From Pseudoduganella danionis (lineage in GTDB: Bacteria; Pseudomonadota; Gammaproteobacteria; Burkholderiales; Burkholderiaceae_D), in NCBI RefSeq assembly GCF_009720775.1, contig NZ_WNKW01000001.1, forward strand, positions 310,001-374,000: a DNA stretch of 64,000 nt, given 5' to 3'. The translations under genes were made by a program, and so were the position numbers. Below the pieces are notes generated by a model that ran no database searches, was not told the DNA's origin, and saw nothing but the letters and a program-made list of their open reading frames with translations. The stretch's first letter is position 1, and every line of letters begins with the position of its first letter. Of this stretch, positions 37,803-47,408 are shown in pieces.

Positions 37803-37900
37803 AGGCTGCGGGTATGCCGCAGCCTAAGCAAGACCATGCAGCGCATATCAGACTGAGACTGGTGCGCTGCATGCGGAACGACGCCTGCGGGCGTCGTTTT
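37803..37900. terminator. Three consecutive hairpins between convergent yggT and PfkB gene
   Basis: Three stems follow one another: AGGCTGCGG/CCGCAGCCT (37803-37825), CATGCAGCGCA/TGCGCTGCATG (37835-37873, 17-base loop), and AACGACGCC/GGCGTCGTT (37877-37898) leading into TTTT (37897-37900). The last is a plausible intrinsic terminator for yggT and is symmetric enough to act on the opposite strand. The first two have no T-run. Confidence 0.7.
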
Positions 37901-37902
37901 GC

Positions 37903-38841
37903 TTAGTAGCGGTAGCCGAAAGCGGCTTCGAAGCGGTCGGCGATTTCGGCCGGCGTGAACTTGTGGTTCTGCGCGCCCTTGTGGGCGATCTTGATGGCGC
38001 CCAGCAGGCTGGCCAGACGGCCCGTGGTTTCCCACTTCCAGCCCTGCGTGATGCCGTACAGCAGGCCGGCACGGTAGGCATCGCCGCAGCCGGTAGGATC
38101 GAGCACCTGTTCCGCCTGCACGGCCGGAATCACGATGCGTTCGCCCTGGGTATAGATCTCGGAACCCTGCTCGCCACGGGTCACGATCAGCGCTTCCAGA
38201 CGGGAGGCGATGTCCGGTATGGTCAGGCCGGTGCGCGACATCAGCAGTTCGATTTCGTAATCGTTGGCGGTGACGTAGGTGGCTTTGTTGATGAAATCGA
38301 TGAGTTCATCGGCATTGAACATCGGCAGCTGCTGGCCCGGATCGAAGATGAACGGAATCTCCAGCTTGACCAGATCGGCCGCGTGCTTCTGCATGCCCAG
38401 ATGGCCGTCCGGCGAAATGATGGCGATGCGAGCCGGACCGGCTTTGGCGATATCGTTCTCGTGCGCGTAGGACATGGCGCCCGGGTGGAAGGCGTTGATC
38501 TGGTTATTATCTTCATCGGCCGTGACGAAGCACTGGGCGTTGTAGGCTTCCGGCTTGATCAGGATGTTGTCGGTCGACAGACCCAGCTTGCGCAGGCGTT
38601 CGGTGTAGGCGCCGTGGTCCTGGCCCATCACGCCGACGATGCGCGGATCGCCGCCCACCATCATCAGGTTGTAGGCGATGTTACCGGCGCAGCCACCGAA
38701 TTCGGTGCGCATGGTCGGAGCGAGGAAGGACACATTCACCTTGTGCAGCTGGTCGGCCAGCAGCAGGCTGTCGAAACGGCCGGGGAATTGCAGTATGGTG
38801 TCGATAGCGATCGAGCCGCAGATCAGGGAAGTCTGGTTCAT
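37903..38841 (-). CDS. PfkB-family carbohydrate/nucleoside kinase
   Basis: The 312-residue protein has the PfkB fold: the N-terminal SIAIDTILQFPGRF, the FGGCAGNIAYNLMMVGG glycine motif near residue 49, and the C-terminal signature DPTGCGDAYRAGLLYG with the catalytic Asp. The overall pattern is close to adenosine kinase-like PfkB proteins, but the substrate (adenosine, ribose or another sugar) cannot be settled. It lies 8 bp downstream of the DUF3426 gene and is the last gene of a long minus-strand run. Confidence 0.88.
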   Translation of the reverse strand: MNQTSLICGSIAIDTILQFPGRFDSLLLADQLHKVNVSFLAPTMRTEFGGCAGNIAYNLMMVGGDPRIVGVMGQDHGAYTERLRKLGLSTDNILIKPEAYNAQCFVTADEDNNQINAFHPGAMSYAHENDIAKAGPARIAIISPDGHLGMQKHAADLVKLEIPFIFDPGQQLPMFNADELIDFINKATYVTANDYEIELLMSRTGLTIPDIASRLEALIVTRGEQGSEIYTQGERIVIPAVQAEQVLDPTGCGDAYRAGLLYGITQGWKWETTGRLASLLGAIKIAHKGAQNHKFTPAEIADRFEAAFGYRY

Positions 38842-38849
38842 GGTGTGTT

Positions 38850-40631
38850 TTATGGGTAGAAGACGGCGATGTGATAGCCGGAGGCTTTCAGCTGGTTCAG
38901 TTCGAAGAACAGTTTAACAGCTTGTTCAGTGTGCGGAGCGAAGCCCTTATCGAGCGGCACGTCGGGGCCGAGGTAATCACGCGGGGTGAATACGCGGCGC
39001 AGCACGGCCTTGTCGCTCGCATCGTCCAGCACCAGTTCGATGTGCGGCCAGCTTTGCGCCGTGGCGCTCTGGTTACGCAGCAGGGTGTTGAACGAGAAGG
39101 TGGTGTCGCTCAGGGTTTGCAGTTCGCCCTGTTCGATGTTCAGATCGTCGATCTGGGCCGGCAGTTCGATTTTGCAGCCCAGTGCATTGCAGGCTGCCGT
39201 CAGCGCCGGCTTCAGAGGCGGCATGGCTGCGGCGAGCTGGTTGCGGAAGGTGGTCACGCCTTGTACGCCCAGTGCACCGACCAGCGCGACGCTGCCCAGC
39301 GCCATGGCGATGCTGATGGCTTTGCCGTATTTCTGGCGGCGCCGGTCGCTCTTGATAAAGCCCGGTTCCTCGCCCGCTGCTTGGTCGGCAGCCGCTTCGG
39401 TGGTGCGGGCCGGTTGCAGCAGCAGGTCGGCCTCGGCACCAGCCTGTGTCGGGGGATTGTTGCTGGCGGCCTGTTTGCTGGCGGAGGAGAGCTCCACCAG
39501 CGTATCGTCATCGTCGTCCAGTGCGTGCAGATCGACCGCAGACGCGGCCGGCGCGTTGAAGGATGGTTCCGGCATTAGCGGGGCGTCGAAACTCGGCTCG
39601 ATGCGCTCACTGGCGCTGCTGGCCTTGGGCGCGTCGCCGGAGGTCTCGGCGGGGGCGCCGATGCTGCGCTCCATCACGGCCAGTTCGGCAGCCAGTGCTG
39701 CTTCCAGCTCGGCATCCGACATGGTTTCTATCGCCAGCTGCTCTTCCAGCGCGGGATGATCCGCCATCGCGGGACCAGACTGGGCTTCCGCTGCTGGCGG
39801 CCAGCTATCCGTCTGCGCCGGGCTGGCTGGTTCGGTGTATGGTTCCGGCTCTGGTTCTGGCTCCAGAGCCAGCATCAGTTCAGGTTCGGCTGGTGCCAGC
39901 TCGGGCTCCGGTTCCGGTTCCAACTCCGGCGCTGCGGGCGCTGGCTCGACCGGTGCGACTGGCGCTGCTTCGGATTCGATGTCCAGATCGAGTTCCAGTG
40001 GCAGGTCGATAGCATTGGGCAGGCTGGCCGGGGCCGGCGGTAATTCCAGCGGATCGGCGATTGCTTCGGTCGCTGCAGCGTACATGGCCTGTGCCGCAGG
40101 ATCGCCTTCGTGGCTATCGAGCTCGATGGCGGTATCCAGTTCCAGCGCTGCTTCGGTATCGGCAGCTTCATCCTGCAGTGCTTCCGCTGCGCGTATGTCG
40201 AGCGCGTCCATTTTGGCGTCAAATGGCGTCTGCTGCGGCAAGGGCGCAGGCGTAGGCTCGGGAGCAGGGATAGGCGCAGGCTCAGGTTCCGGCGTAGGCT
40301 CAGGCTCGGTTTCGAACGGCGCATCATGGCCATCGTCGACCGGCAGAACGGGTAAATCAGAAAGATTGCTGTCTGCAGCGGCAGGAGCCATGCTGAGTTC
40401 TGGCGCTGCTGGCGCCGGAGTAGGCGCAGGTGCTGCTACAGAAGGTGCTACGGATGCTGCTGCAGGCGCAGCAGGCAGGGGAGCGGCAGCGGGCGGCGCG
40501 AGTAGCGCCGCATTGCCGTCAAAGACTTCGTTACAGGAGCCGCAGCGTACTATGCCCCCACGTAATTTCAGCTGGTCGTGAGCGACCCGAAATACCGTGT
40601 TGCAGTGGGGGCATTTAGTGGCGAGCGCCAT
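38850..40631 (-). CDS. Zinc-ribbon DUF3426 membrane protein with very long acidic linker
   Basis: The 593-residue protein begins with an MJ0042-type zinc ribbon (CPHCNTVF ... CGSCNEVF, about residues 7-38). Residues 45-430 form a low-complexity linker dominated by Ala, Pro and Glu (PEPEPEPAPIPAPEPTPAPL). One membrane helix follows at about 437-459. The DUF3426 domain (about 465-593) includes DTTFSFNTLLRNQSATAQSW and the DYLGPDV region. The function is unknown. It is regularly next to prmA in Burkholderiales. The linker here is unusually long. Confidence 0.88.
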   Translation of the reverse strand: MALATKCPHCNTVFRVAHDQLKLRGGIVRCGSCNEVFDGNAALLAPPAAAPLPAAPAAASVAPSVAAPAPTPAPAAPELSMAPAAADSNLSDLPVLPVDDGHDAPFETEPEPTPEPEPAPIPAPEPTPAPLPQQTPFDAKMDALDIRAAEALQDEAADTEAALELDTAIELDSHEGDPAAQAMYAAATEAIADPLELPPAPASLPNAIDLPLELDLDIESEAAPVAPVEPAPAAPELEPEPEPELAPAEPELMLALEPEPEPEPYTEPASPAQTDSWPPAAEAQSGPAMADHPALEEQLAIETMSDAELEAALAAELAVMERSIGAPAETSGDAPKASSASERIEPSFDAPLMPEPSFNAPAASAVDLHALDDDDDTLVELSSASKQAASNNPPTQAGAEADLLLQPARTTEAAADQAAGEEPGFIKSDRRRQKYGKAISIAMALGSVALVGALGVQGVTTFRNQLAAAMPPLKPALTAACNALGCKIELPAQIDDLNIEQGELQTLSDTTFSFNTLLRNQSATAQSWPHIELVLDDASDKAVLRRVFTPRDYLGPDVPLDKGFAPHTEQAVKLFFELNQLKASGYHIAVFYP

Positions 40632-40639
40632 TGCTGTGG

Positions 40640-41572
40640 TTAGCGTGCCGCTGGAACCACATCACTGCCGAGGCGGCCATGCAGCGCCACCCAGCCATCC
40701 TGTTCCGCCCACACGCCCAGCTTGATGAACGGGGCGTAGGCAGCTGCCACTTCTTCCGCCTGACGTGCCAGCACGCCGGACAGGATCAGCGAACCACCTT
40801 CGGCCACGCGGCCCGACAGCATAGGTGCCATCAGTTTCAGCGGGCTGGACAGAATGTTCGCCACCACGATATCGAAACGCTGCGTCGCATATTGCGAGGT
40901 AGCGAAGCTATCGGGCAGGAAGTAGTCGATCTCGCACTGGTTGCGCAGCGCGTTATCCTTAGCCGATTCGATGGCTTGCGGATCGATGTCCACACCAGCC
41001 ACCGTGCCGGCGCCGATCTTCTTGGCCACCATGGCCAGAATGCCGGAACCGCAACCGTAGTCGAGCACGGTTTTACCCGGTGCCGGATGGGCTTCCAGCC
41101 ATTCCATGCACAGACGGGTGGTCGGGTGGCTGCCCGTACCGAAAGCCAGACCGGGGTCCAGTTCCAGGATCAGGGCGTCAGGATCCGGGGCTTCGTGCCA
41201 GCTAGGCACTACCCAGATATTCTTGCCGATGTGAATAGGCGCAAACTGCGACTGGGTCAGACGCACCCAGTCCTGCTCTTCCACTTTGCGGGTGGTGAAG
41301 CGGGGCAAGGTCTGCAGGCCGATCTGGGCGGCGGCTGCGCCCACGATCAGCGCGTGATCATCGTCCTCGTTGGTCAGGGCGACCACGCGGCTGTGATCCC
41401 AGGCCGCTTCGGTCGGTTCCATGCCCGGCTCGCCGAACAGCGGTTTTTCCGCGTCGGTGCCTTCGTCTGCATCCTCGACGGAAACCGACAGGGCGCCGAC
41501 ATCCATCAGCGCTTCCGACAGGGTTTCCGCGTGGTCGCGGGCGATTTCGATGACGATTTCAGTCCAGCTCAT
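40640..41572 (-). CDS. prmA: Ribosomal protein L11 methyltransferase
   Basis: PrmA trimethylates ribosomal protein L11. The 310-residue protein carries the N-terminal substrate-binding domain ([20 protein letters not shown]) and the SAM-binding core with [31 protein letters not shown] and [16 protein letters not shown]. The motif [12 protein letters not shown] is the NxxxxP-type catalytic region. It begins 2 bp downstream of accC. Confidence 0.96.
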   Translation of the reverse strand: MSWTEIVIEIARDHAETLSEALMDVGALSVSVEDADEGTDAEKPLFGEPGMEPTEAAWDHSRVVALTNEDDDHALIVGAAAAQIGLQTLPRFTTRKVEEQDWVRLTQSQFAPIHIGKNIWVVPSWHEAPDPDALILELDPGLAFGTGSHPTTRLCMEWLEAHPAPGKTVLDYGCGSGILAMVAKKIGAGTVAGVDIDPQAIESAKDNALRNQCEIDYFLPDSFATSQYATQRFDIVVANILSSPLKLMAPMLSGRVAEGGSLILSGVLARQAEEVAAAYAPFIKLGVWAEQDGWVALHGRLGSDVVPAAR

Positions 41573-41574
41573 GT

Positions 41575-42960
41575 TTATGCTTGTGCCTTGTTACTCAAAC
41601 TCAGTTTGTGCAGATCCGGCATATCGGCCAGTTTCTGCTCCAGATAATGGATGTTCGTACCACCTTCGATGAAACGGGCATCAATCATCAGTTCGCGGTG
41701 CAGCGGGATGTTGGTCTGGATACCTTCGACCACCATTTCCGACAGCGCGATCTGCATGCGACGGATAGCCTGTTCACGGGTTGCGCCGTAAGCGATCACT
41801 TTGCCGATCATCGAATCGTAGTGCGGTGGTACATAATAACCTGCATACGAGTGCGAGTCGACGCGTACGCCCGGACCGCCCGGTACGTGCCATGCCGTGA
41901 TACGGCCCGGCGACGGCGTGAACTTGAACGGATCTTCCGCGTTGATACGGCATTCTACCGCGTGACCGGACAGCATCACGTCGCGCTGACGGAAGCGCAG
42001 CTTCTCGCCGGCGGCGATGCGGATCTGTTCCTGCACGATGTCGATGCCGGTAATCATTTCCGTTACCGGGTGTTCCACCTGCACGCGGGTATTCATTTCG
42101 ATGAAGTAGAACTCGCCGTTTTCGTACAGGAACTCGAAAGTACCTGCGCCACGGTAGCCAATCTTGCGGCAGGCTTCAGCGCAACGATCGCCGATTTTCT
42201 CGATCAGTTTGCGTGGGATGCCCGGTGCCGGCGCTTCTTCGATGACCTTCTGGTGGCGGCGCTGCATCGAGCAGTCGCGTTCGCCCAGCCAGACGGCGTT
42301 TTTGTGTTCGTCGGCCAGAATCTGGATTTCCACGTGACGCGGATTTTCCAGATACTTCTCCATGTAGACTTCCGGATTGCCGAAGGCAGCACCGGCTTCC
42401 GATTTGGTCATGGCCACGGCATTGATCAGCGCAGCTTCCGTATGCACCACGCGCATACCGCGGCCACCACCACCACCTGCGGCCTTGATGATCACAGGGT
42501 AGCCGACTTTGCGGGCAATCTGCACGATCGCCTTAGGATCGTCTGGCAAAGCGCCATCCGAACCGGGCACGCAAGGCACGCCGGCGCGGATCATGGCCTG
42601 CTTGGCCGACACTTTGTCGCCCATCATGCGGATCGAATCCGAGCGTGGACCGATGAAGACGAAGCCGGATTTCTCCACGCGCTCGGCGAAGTCGGCGTTT
42701 TCCGACAGGAAGCCGTAGCCCGGGTGAATAGCTTCCGCATCCGTCACTTCAGCGGCGCTGATAATCGCCGGCATATTGAGGTAGCTCAGGCTCGATGGCG
42801 CAGGCCCGATACAGACCGACTCATCAGCCAACTTCACGTATTTGGCGTCTTTGTCGGCTTCCGAGTGCACTACAACGGTTTTGATGCCCAGTTCGCGGCA
42901 AGCGCGCTGAATCCGAAGGGCGATTTCGCCACGATTGGCGATGAGGATTTTTTCAAACAT
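41575..42960 (-). CDS. accC: Biotin carboxylase subunit of acetyl-CoA carboxylase
   Basis: AccC carboxylates biotin on AccB, the first step of fatty-acid synthesis. The 461-residue protein starts [20 protein letters not shown]. The ATP-grasp region has [14 protein letters not shown], the [19 protein letters not shown] motif and [20 protein letters not shown]. Length and motifs match the family. A 110 bp gap lies between accB and accC. Confidence 0.97.
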   Translation of the reverse strand: MFEKILIANRGEIALRIQRACRELGIKTVVVHSEADKDAKYVKLADESVCIGPAPSSLSYLNMPAIISAAEVTDAEAIHPGYGFLSENADFAERVEKSGFVFIGPRSDSIRMMGDKVSAKQAMIRAGVPCVPGSDGALPDDPKAIVQIARKVGYPVIIKAAGGGGGRGMRVVHTEAALINAVAMTKSEAGAAFGNPEVYMEKYLENPRHVEIQILADEHKNAVWLGERDCSMQRRHQKVIEEAPAPGIPRKLIEKIGDRCAEACRKIGYRGAGTFEFLYENGEFYFIEMNTRVQVEHPVTEMITGIDIVQEQIRIAAGEKLRFRQRDVMLSGHAVECRINAEDPFKFTPSPGRITAWHVPGGPGVRVDSHSYAGYYVPPHYDSMIGKVIAYGATREQAIRRMQIALSEMVVEGIQTNIPLHRELMIDARFIEGGTNIHYLEQKLADMPDLHKLSLSNKAQA

Positions 42961-43072
42961 GATAGGTTCGCTAGGTCTGTGAGTACCGGTCGCGCCGGTG
43001 ACGTCAGGTAGAGGAGGGAAGGCGGACCAAGCCGGTCAGCCCGCCACCAGCAGGGGCGGGCAGGAACCGGTC

Positions 43073-43546
43073 TTAGCCTATCACAAACAGCGGTTGGCCG
43101 AATTCGACCGGTTGGCCGTTTTCGACCAGAATCTGGGTAATGGTGCCGGCTTTGTCGGCATCGATTTCGTTCAGCAGCTTCATCGCTTCGATGATGCACA
43201 GGGTGTCGCCTTCTTTCACGGTGGCGCCCACTTCAACGAAAGCTGGCGAGCCCGGAGCGGACGAACGGTAGAAGGTGCCGACCATAGGCGACTTGACCAC
43301 GTGGCCAGTCGGTTCGGCGGCCACAGCGGCAACCGGAGCGGCAGCGGCGGCAGCGGCCACTGGGGCGGCAGCAGGGGCGGCGTGGTATTGAGGCATGCTT
43401 TGCGGCTGCATCATGACCATCTGATTTTGTGGCATGGCGGACGACTTGACGATGCGAACTTTGCTTTCGCCTTCGGTCACTTCGAGTTCGGCGATGTCCG
43501 ATTCTGCGACCAAATCAATCAAGGTCTTCAGCTTGCGTAGATCCAT
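43073..43546 (-). CDS. accB: Biotin carboxyl carrier protein of acetyl-CoA carboxylase
   Basis: AccB carries biotin between AccC and the carboxyltransferase. The 157-residue protein has an N-terminal helical part ([20 protein letters not shown]), an Ala/Pro linker (about 56-78) and the biotinyl domain. Lys123 in the EAMKLLNEI motif is the biotin site. The start is ATG at 43546. It is the first gene of accB-accC-prmA; aroQ lies upstream by 87 bp on the same strand. Confidence 0.97.
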   Translation of the reverse strand: MDLRKLKTLIDLVAESDIAELEVTEGESKVRIVKSSAMPQNQMVMMQPQSMPQYHAAPAAAPVAAAAAAAPVAAVAAEPTGHVVKSPMVGTFYRSSAPGSPAFVEVGATVKEGDTLCIIEAMKLLNEIDADKAGTITQILVENGQPVEFGQPLFVIG

Positions 43547-43633
43547 GTAACCCCCAGGAATGTCTTTGATTAGTGTAATGAGCGACCCGGCCTTTTGAGC
43601 TAAATCGCAGCGGTTGCGCGCAGATTGCGTAGG

Positions 43634-44071
43634 TTATCGCTTTTTAAGAACGAAGTCGATGGCAAACCGATATCCTTCGATACCCAGTCCGCAGATCGTA
43701 CCCAGTGCGATCGCGCTAAGAAAAGAGTGATGGCGGAACGATTCCCGTTGATAAATGTTCGAGATGTGTACCTCGACAAACGGTATCGCCACGCCCGCCA
43801 GTGCGTCGCGTAACGCCACGCTGGTGTGTGTCAGTCCTCCCGGATTGATAACGATGGCCTCCACTCCCTCGGTGCGGGCTGCGTGGATGCGGTCTATCAA
43901 TGCGCCTTCGTGGTTGCTCTGAAAACAGGACAGGCTGGCACCGGCCGCCGCAGCCTGAGCTTCGGCAGCGCGTTCGATGTCGGCCAGCGTCTGCACGCCG
44001 TAAACCTCAGGTTCGCGCGTGCCTAACAAATTCAGGTTAGGACCGTTGAGCAGTAACAGCTTAGTTGCCAT
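43634..44071 (-). CDS. aroQ: Type II 3-dehydroquinate dehydratase
   Basis: AroQ converts 3-dehydroquinate to 3-dehydroshikimate in the aromatic amino-acid pathway. I start at [20 protein letters not shown] (ATG 44071); the frame extends 15 codons further but the family begins here. Active-site motifs are NGPNLNLLG, the Tyr in [34 protein letters not shown] and the [16 protein letters not shown] loop. The 145-residue length matches type II enzymes. aroE lies elsewhere in this window. Confidence 0.96.
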   Translation of the reverse strand: MATKLLLLNGPNLNLLGTREPEVYGVQTLADIERAAEAQAAAAGASLSCFQSNHEGALIDRIHAARTEGVEAIVINPGGLTHTSVALRDALAGVAIPFVEVHISNIYQRESFRHHSFLSAIALGTICGLGIEGYRFAIDFVLKKR

Positions 44072-44155
44072 GGTTTCAGGACCGTTTTCCGCGAAAGTTC
44101 CGCATTTTGCCGCCAACCGCCGGCAATGGCAAGAAAAAAAAACTCATGAAACTAG

Positions 44156-44704
44156 TTAAAGACTTGCTAAATCCTTGCGCAACTCGTCGAATTTGAGGCG
44201 GCCCAGATAGGTCTTCTTGACCTGACCATCGGCGCCGATCAGAACCGTATAGGGCAGGCCGCCGGCACCGTTGCCGAACTGGCGCGACAGCTCGGTTCCG
44301 GCCATGCCGGCCACGAAGACCGGATAGCTGATTTTAAACTTGTTGCTAAAATCGGCGATATTTGTTGCCGAATCAATACCAATTCCGATAACTTGCAGCT
44401 TCTTGCCCTCTTCTCCGGCGGCCAGTGCCGACAGCTCCGGCATCTCCTGCACACAGGGGGCGCACCACGGTGCCCAGAAATTCACCAGCATGGCCTTGCC
44501 CTGATACTGGGATAGTGCATGGGTTTTGCCGGCCGCATCAGGCAGGCTCTGCTTATATAGTTCGGCTACCGGACCTGTCACACCGGCCGGCATGGTGGTG
44601 GTCAGCGGCGGTGCTGGCTCTTTCTTATTCATGCCGACATAGGCGCCGGAAGCACCAAATAACAAAGCGACAACAGCATAAGCAGCCAGATGTTTTTGAT
44701 TCAT
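44156..44704 (-). CDS. TlpA-like thioredoxin-fold protein
   Basis: The 182-residue protein has an N-terminal membrane anchor (AAYAVVALLFGASGAYVGM) and a periplasmic thioredoxin domain with the redox motif WCAPC in VNFWAPWCAPCVQEMPEL. The cis-proline loop is GLPYTVLIGADGQ. It is likely a thiol-disulfide reductase acting in cytochrome c maturation or other periplasmic disulfide reduction. It lies 8 bp after the gene at 44713-45375 in the same orientation. Confidence 0.92.
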   Translation of the reverse strand: MNQKHLAAYAVVALLFGASGAYVGMNKKEPAPPLTTTMPAGVTGPVAELYKQSLPDAAGKTHALSQYQGKAMLVNFWAPWCAPCVQEMPELSALAAGEEGKKLQVIGIGIDSATNIADFSNKFKISYPVFVAGMAGTELSRQFGNGAGGLPYTVLIGADGQVKKTYLGRLKFDELRKDLASL

Positions 44705-44712
44705 GATAAGTT

Positions 44713-45375
44713 TTATTCGTTAGTTGTTTGATCGGTACTAATATTATCGTGGGTAGTATTAATTAGTAGGGCACGTACACTATCCAGATCGGCTCGCATG
44801 ATTTTGCCATCCGCGCGGCTTTTCACGGCACCCCGCAAATCATCCAATTCATACAATTCCGCGTGCACGCCTTCCTTGTGCCACATAAAACTGACGGTTT
44901 CGACCATGCCGAAGCGGGGCCCTTTGAAGTGGGGTGTCTCGGAAATGTCAATTTGCAAATTCTTATTGAGCAGGAAGATTTCCACTTCCTTGGCGCTGTC
45001 GGCAAACAGTTGCAAATGGATGTCGTCGTGCGGGCCGGCCGTGCCATTTAATACAGAGCCCGTCAGGTGCGGCTGGTAGGCCGACAGCTTTTCCATGATT
45101 TCCACCGCCAGCGTGCGCAGCCGGAATAAGCGCGCGGGCTGGGTGTTGCTATGAAATAAAGACTGGTAAAGCCGGACTTCGGCTTCGATCTGCGCGTGAT
45201 CAGGTAATAGATTAGGCGGCGGCTGGGTATCGCCCAGAATCTGGCGCGCCGCCTTGCGTTTGGCACTGTTGTAGTCAGCGCCATCCTGCGCGATCAGGCG
45301 TGCCGCCGCAGCAGCAATCTCGGCACGCAAAAGCAGGACTTCGGGAATTCCATGTGCAGTCATGAACGTGATCAT
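44713..45375 (-). CDS. Hypothetical protein, possible nucleotidyltransferase fold
   Basis: The 220-residue soluble protein is not one I recognise by name. Its N-terminal half is helical (LRAEIAAAAARLIAQDGADY followed by NSAKRKAARQILGD), and the middle has HLTGSVLNGTAGPHDDIHLQ followed by LFADSAKEVEIFLL. A GS and a D-D-x-H pattern resembles nucleotidyltransferase-fold proteins; this is tentative. The C-terminal end carries a polar tail (NTTHDNISTDQTTNE). It is divergent from mpl; such genes sit next to mpl in other Burkholderiales, as I recall. Two ATGs (45375 and 45363) are possible starts; neither has a clear ribosome site. Confidence 0.7.
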   Translation of the reverse strand: MITFMTAHGIPEVLLLRAEIAAAAARLIAQDGADYNSAKRKAARQILGDTQPPPNLLPDHAQIEAEVRLYQSLFHSNTQPARLFRLRTLAVEIMEKLSAYQPHLTGSVLNGTAGPHDDIHLQLFADSAKEVEIFLLNKNLQIDISETPHFKGPRFGMVETVSFMWHKEGVHAELYELDDLRGAVKSRADGKIMRADLDSVRALLINTTHDNISTDQTTNE

Positions 45376-45465
45376 ACTCTGAACCGGGAAAAGGGCGGCA
45401 GGTCGGGTAAAATCTCATCTTCTGTTGGCCTTCATATTAATTACTTTAGTTCCGGTTCTCGCTTT

Positions 45466-46833
45466 ATGCACATTCACATACTTGGTATCTGCGGCACTTT
45501 CATGGGTGGTCTTGCTGTTCTGGCAAAAGAGGCGGGGCACCGCGTGACGGGCTGTGATGCCAATGTCTACCCGCCTATGAGCACGCAATTGCAGGCGCAA
45601 GGCATAGAACTGATACAGGGCTTCGGACCGGAACAGGTGGAACTCAAGCCTGATCTGTATGTAATCGGTAACGTGGTTTCGCGCGGCAATCCGCTGATCG
45701 AGGAAATCATGAACCGCGGCCTGCCCTTCGTTTCGGGGCCGCAGTGGATAGGCGAACATATATTAAAGGACCGCTGGGTGCTGGCCGTGGCTGGTACGCA
45801 CGGCAAAACCACCACCTCGTCCATGCTGACGTGGATACTCGAAGATGCCGGTTACGCGCCGGGCTTCCTGATCGGCGGCGTGCCGATGAACTTCGGCGTG
45901 TCGGCCCGCATGCAGGGCGACAAGGATTCCATCTTCTTCGTGATCGAAGCCGACGAATATGACACGGCCTTCTTCGACAAGCGCAGCAAGTTCGTGCACT
46001 ACCGCGCCAAGACCGCGATTCTGAATAATCTGGAATACGATCACGCCGACATCTTCCCCGATCTGGGTGCCATCGAAACCCAGTTCCACCATCTGGTGCG
46101 CACTGTGCCCGGCATCGGCCGCGTGATCGTGAATGCCGATCAGGATTCGCTGCAGCGCGTGATCAAGCGCGGTTGCTGGAGCGAGCGCGAAGGCTTTGGT
46201 GCCAGCGAGACGGCAGACTGGCGCATGAAGGAATACGACGATGGCAGTTTCGATGTGATCTTCCAAGGCGAGGTAGCAGGCCACGTGCAGTGGCAACTGA
46301 CGGGACAGCACAATCGCAACAACGCGCTGGCAGCCATCGCTGCGGCGCGCCATGTCGGCGTGCCGGTGGCGCAGGCGGCGGCGTCGCTGGCCCGCTTCGA
46401 GAACGTCAAGCGTCGCATGGAAGTGCGCGGTGTGGTCAACGGCGTGACCGTGTATGACGACTTTGCCCACCACCCGACGGCAATCGAAACCACCGTGGGC
46501 GGCCTGCGCCAGAAGGTGGGTGTGGATACCCGCATCCTCGCTGTACTGGAACCGCGCTCGAACACCATGAAACTGGGCGCGATGAAAGATGCATTGCCGG
46601 GCAGCCTGCATGCGGCCGATCTGGTGTTCGGTTACGGCAGCGAAGCAGCGCTGGGCTGGAGTCTGGGCGACACGCTGGCACCGCTGGGCGACAATGCCAG
46701 CGCCTACGATGATATCGACACGCTGGTAGCGGCCATCGTCAAGGCGGCCCGCCCCGGTGACCAGATACTGGTCATGAGTAACGGCGGCTTCGGCGGCATC
46801 CACGGCAAAATCCTCGCGGCGCTGCCTCAATGA
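45466..46833 (+). CDS. mpl: UDP-N-acetylmuramate:tripeptide ligase Mpl
   Basis: Mpl joins recycled murein tripeptide to UDP-MurNAc. I start at MHIHILGICGTFMGGLAVLA (ATG 45466); a longer frame to 45352 has no support. The Mur ligase P-loop is AGTHGKTTTSSML. Other motifs are EADEYDTAFFDKRSKFVHYR, LEYDHADIFPDL, GQHNRNNALAAIAAARHVG and YDDFAHHPTAIETTVGGLRQ. The 455-residue length matches E. coli Mpl (457). Together with AmpD in this window it supports a peptidoglycan recycling pathway. Its stop overlaps the next start (ATGA). Confidence 0.96.
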   Translation: MHIHILGICGTFMGGLAVLAKEAGHRVTGCDANVYPPMSTQLQAQGIELIQGFGPEQVELKPDLYVIGNVVSRGNPLIEEIMNRGLPFVSGPQWIGEHILKDRWVLAVAGTHGKTTTSSMLTWILEDAGYAPGFLIGGVPMNFGVSARMQGDKDSIFFVIEADEYDTAFFDKRSKFVHYRAKTAILNNLEYDHADIFPDLGAIETQFHHLVRTVPGIGRVIVNADQDSLQRVIKRGCWSEREGFGASETADWRMKEYDDGSFDVIFQGEVAGHVQWQLTGQHNRNNALAAIAAARHVGVPVAQAAASLARFENVKRRMEVRGVVNGVTVYDDFAHHPTAIETTVGGLRQKVGVDTRILAVLEPRSNTMKLGAMKDALPGSLHAADLVFGYGSEAALGWSLGDTLAPLGDNASAYDDIDTLVAAIVKAARPGDQILVMSNGGFGGIHGKILAALPQ

Positions 46834-47408
46834 TTCTCTATCTGCACGGATTCCGTTCCTCGCCGCGCTCCATGAAGGCGCGCCTGATGGCCGAGCGCAT
46901 GGCGGCGCTGGGGCTGGAACAGCAATGGCTATGTCCGCAGTTGCCCGCATCGCCCAAACTGGCGATGCAACAGGTGCTGGCGCTGATTGAAGGCGTGCCG
47001 GCCAGCGAACTGCGTATCGTCGGTTCTTCGCTGGGCGGTTATTACGCCACCTGGCTGGCCGAACGTCTGGGCTGCCCGGCTGTGCTGCTCAATCCTGCCG
47101 TGGTGCCGCTCAAGGATCTGGACAAGCACGTGGGCGTGACCACGGCCTACCACTCGGACGAGCCGTTCGAGTTCAAGCGCGAATATATCGATGAACTGCG
47201 CGCGCTGGCCGTCGCCAAAATTACTGAGCCGCAGCGCTATCTGCTGCTGGCCGCAACCGGCGACGAAGTGCTCGACTACCGCGACATGGTGGCCCACTAT
47301 GCCGGGGCGCAGCAGCACATCATCGACGGTAGCGACCATGGCATTAGCGAATTTGCCGACTATCTCGATGAAGTGCTAGCCTTCTGCGGTATCGGAGCAA
47401 AGTCTTGA
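46830..47408 (+). CDS. YqiA/YcfP-family alpha/beta-hydrolase
   Basis: The 192-residue protein is a small esterase-like hydrolase. The nucleophile elbow is GSSLGGYYATWLAERLGCPA, with the Ser in GSSLGG, and the acid and base candidates are in AATGDEVLDYRDM and DGSDHGISEF. The start MILYLHGFRSSPRSMKARL is typical of the UPF0227/YqiA group. Esterase activity has been shown for E. coli YqiA; the natural substrate is unknown. The ATG overlaps the mpl stop and its TGA overlaps the TTG start of the next gene. Confidence 0.9.
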   Translation: MILYLHGFRSSPRSMKARLMAERMAALGLEQQWLCPQLPASPKLAMQQVLALIEGVPASELRIVGSSLGGYYATWLAERLGCPAVLLNPAVVPLKDLDKHVGVTTAYHSDEPFEFKREYIDELRALAVAKITEPQRYLLLAATGDEVLDYRDMVAHYAGAQQHIIDGSDHGISEFADYLDEVLAFCGIGAKS

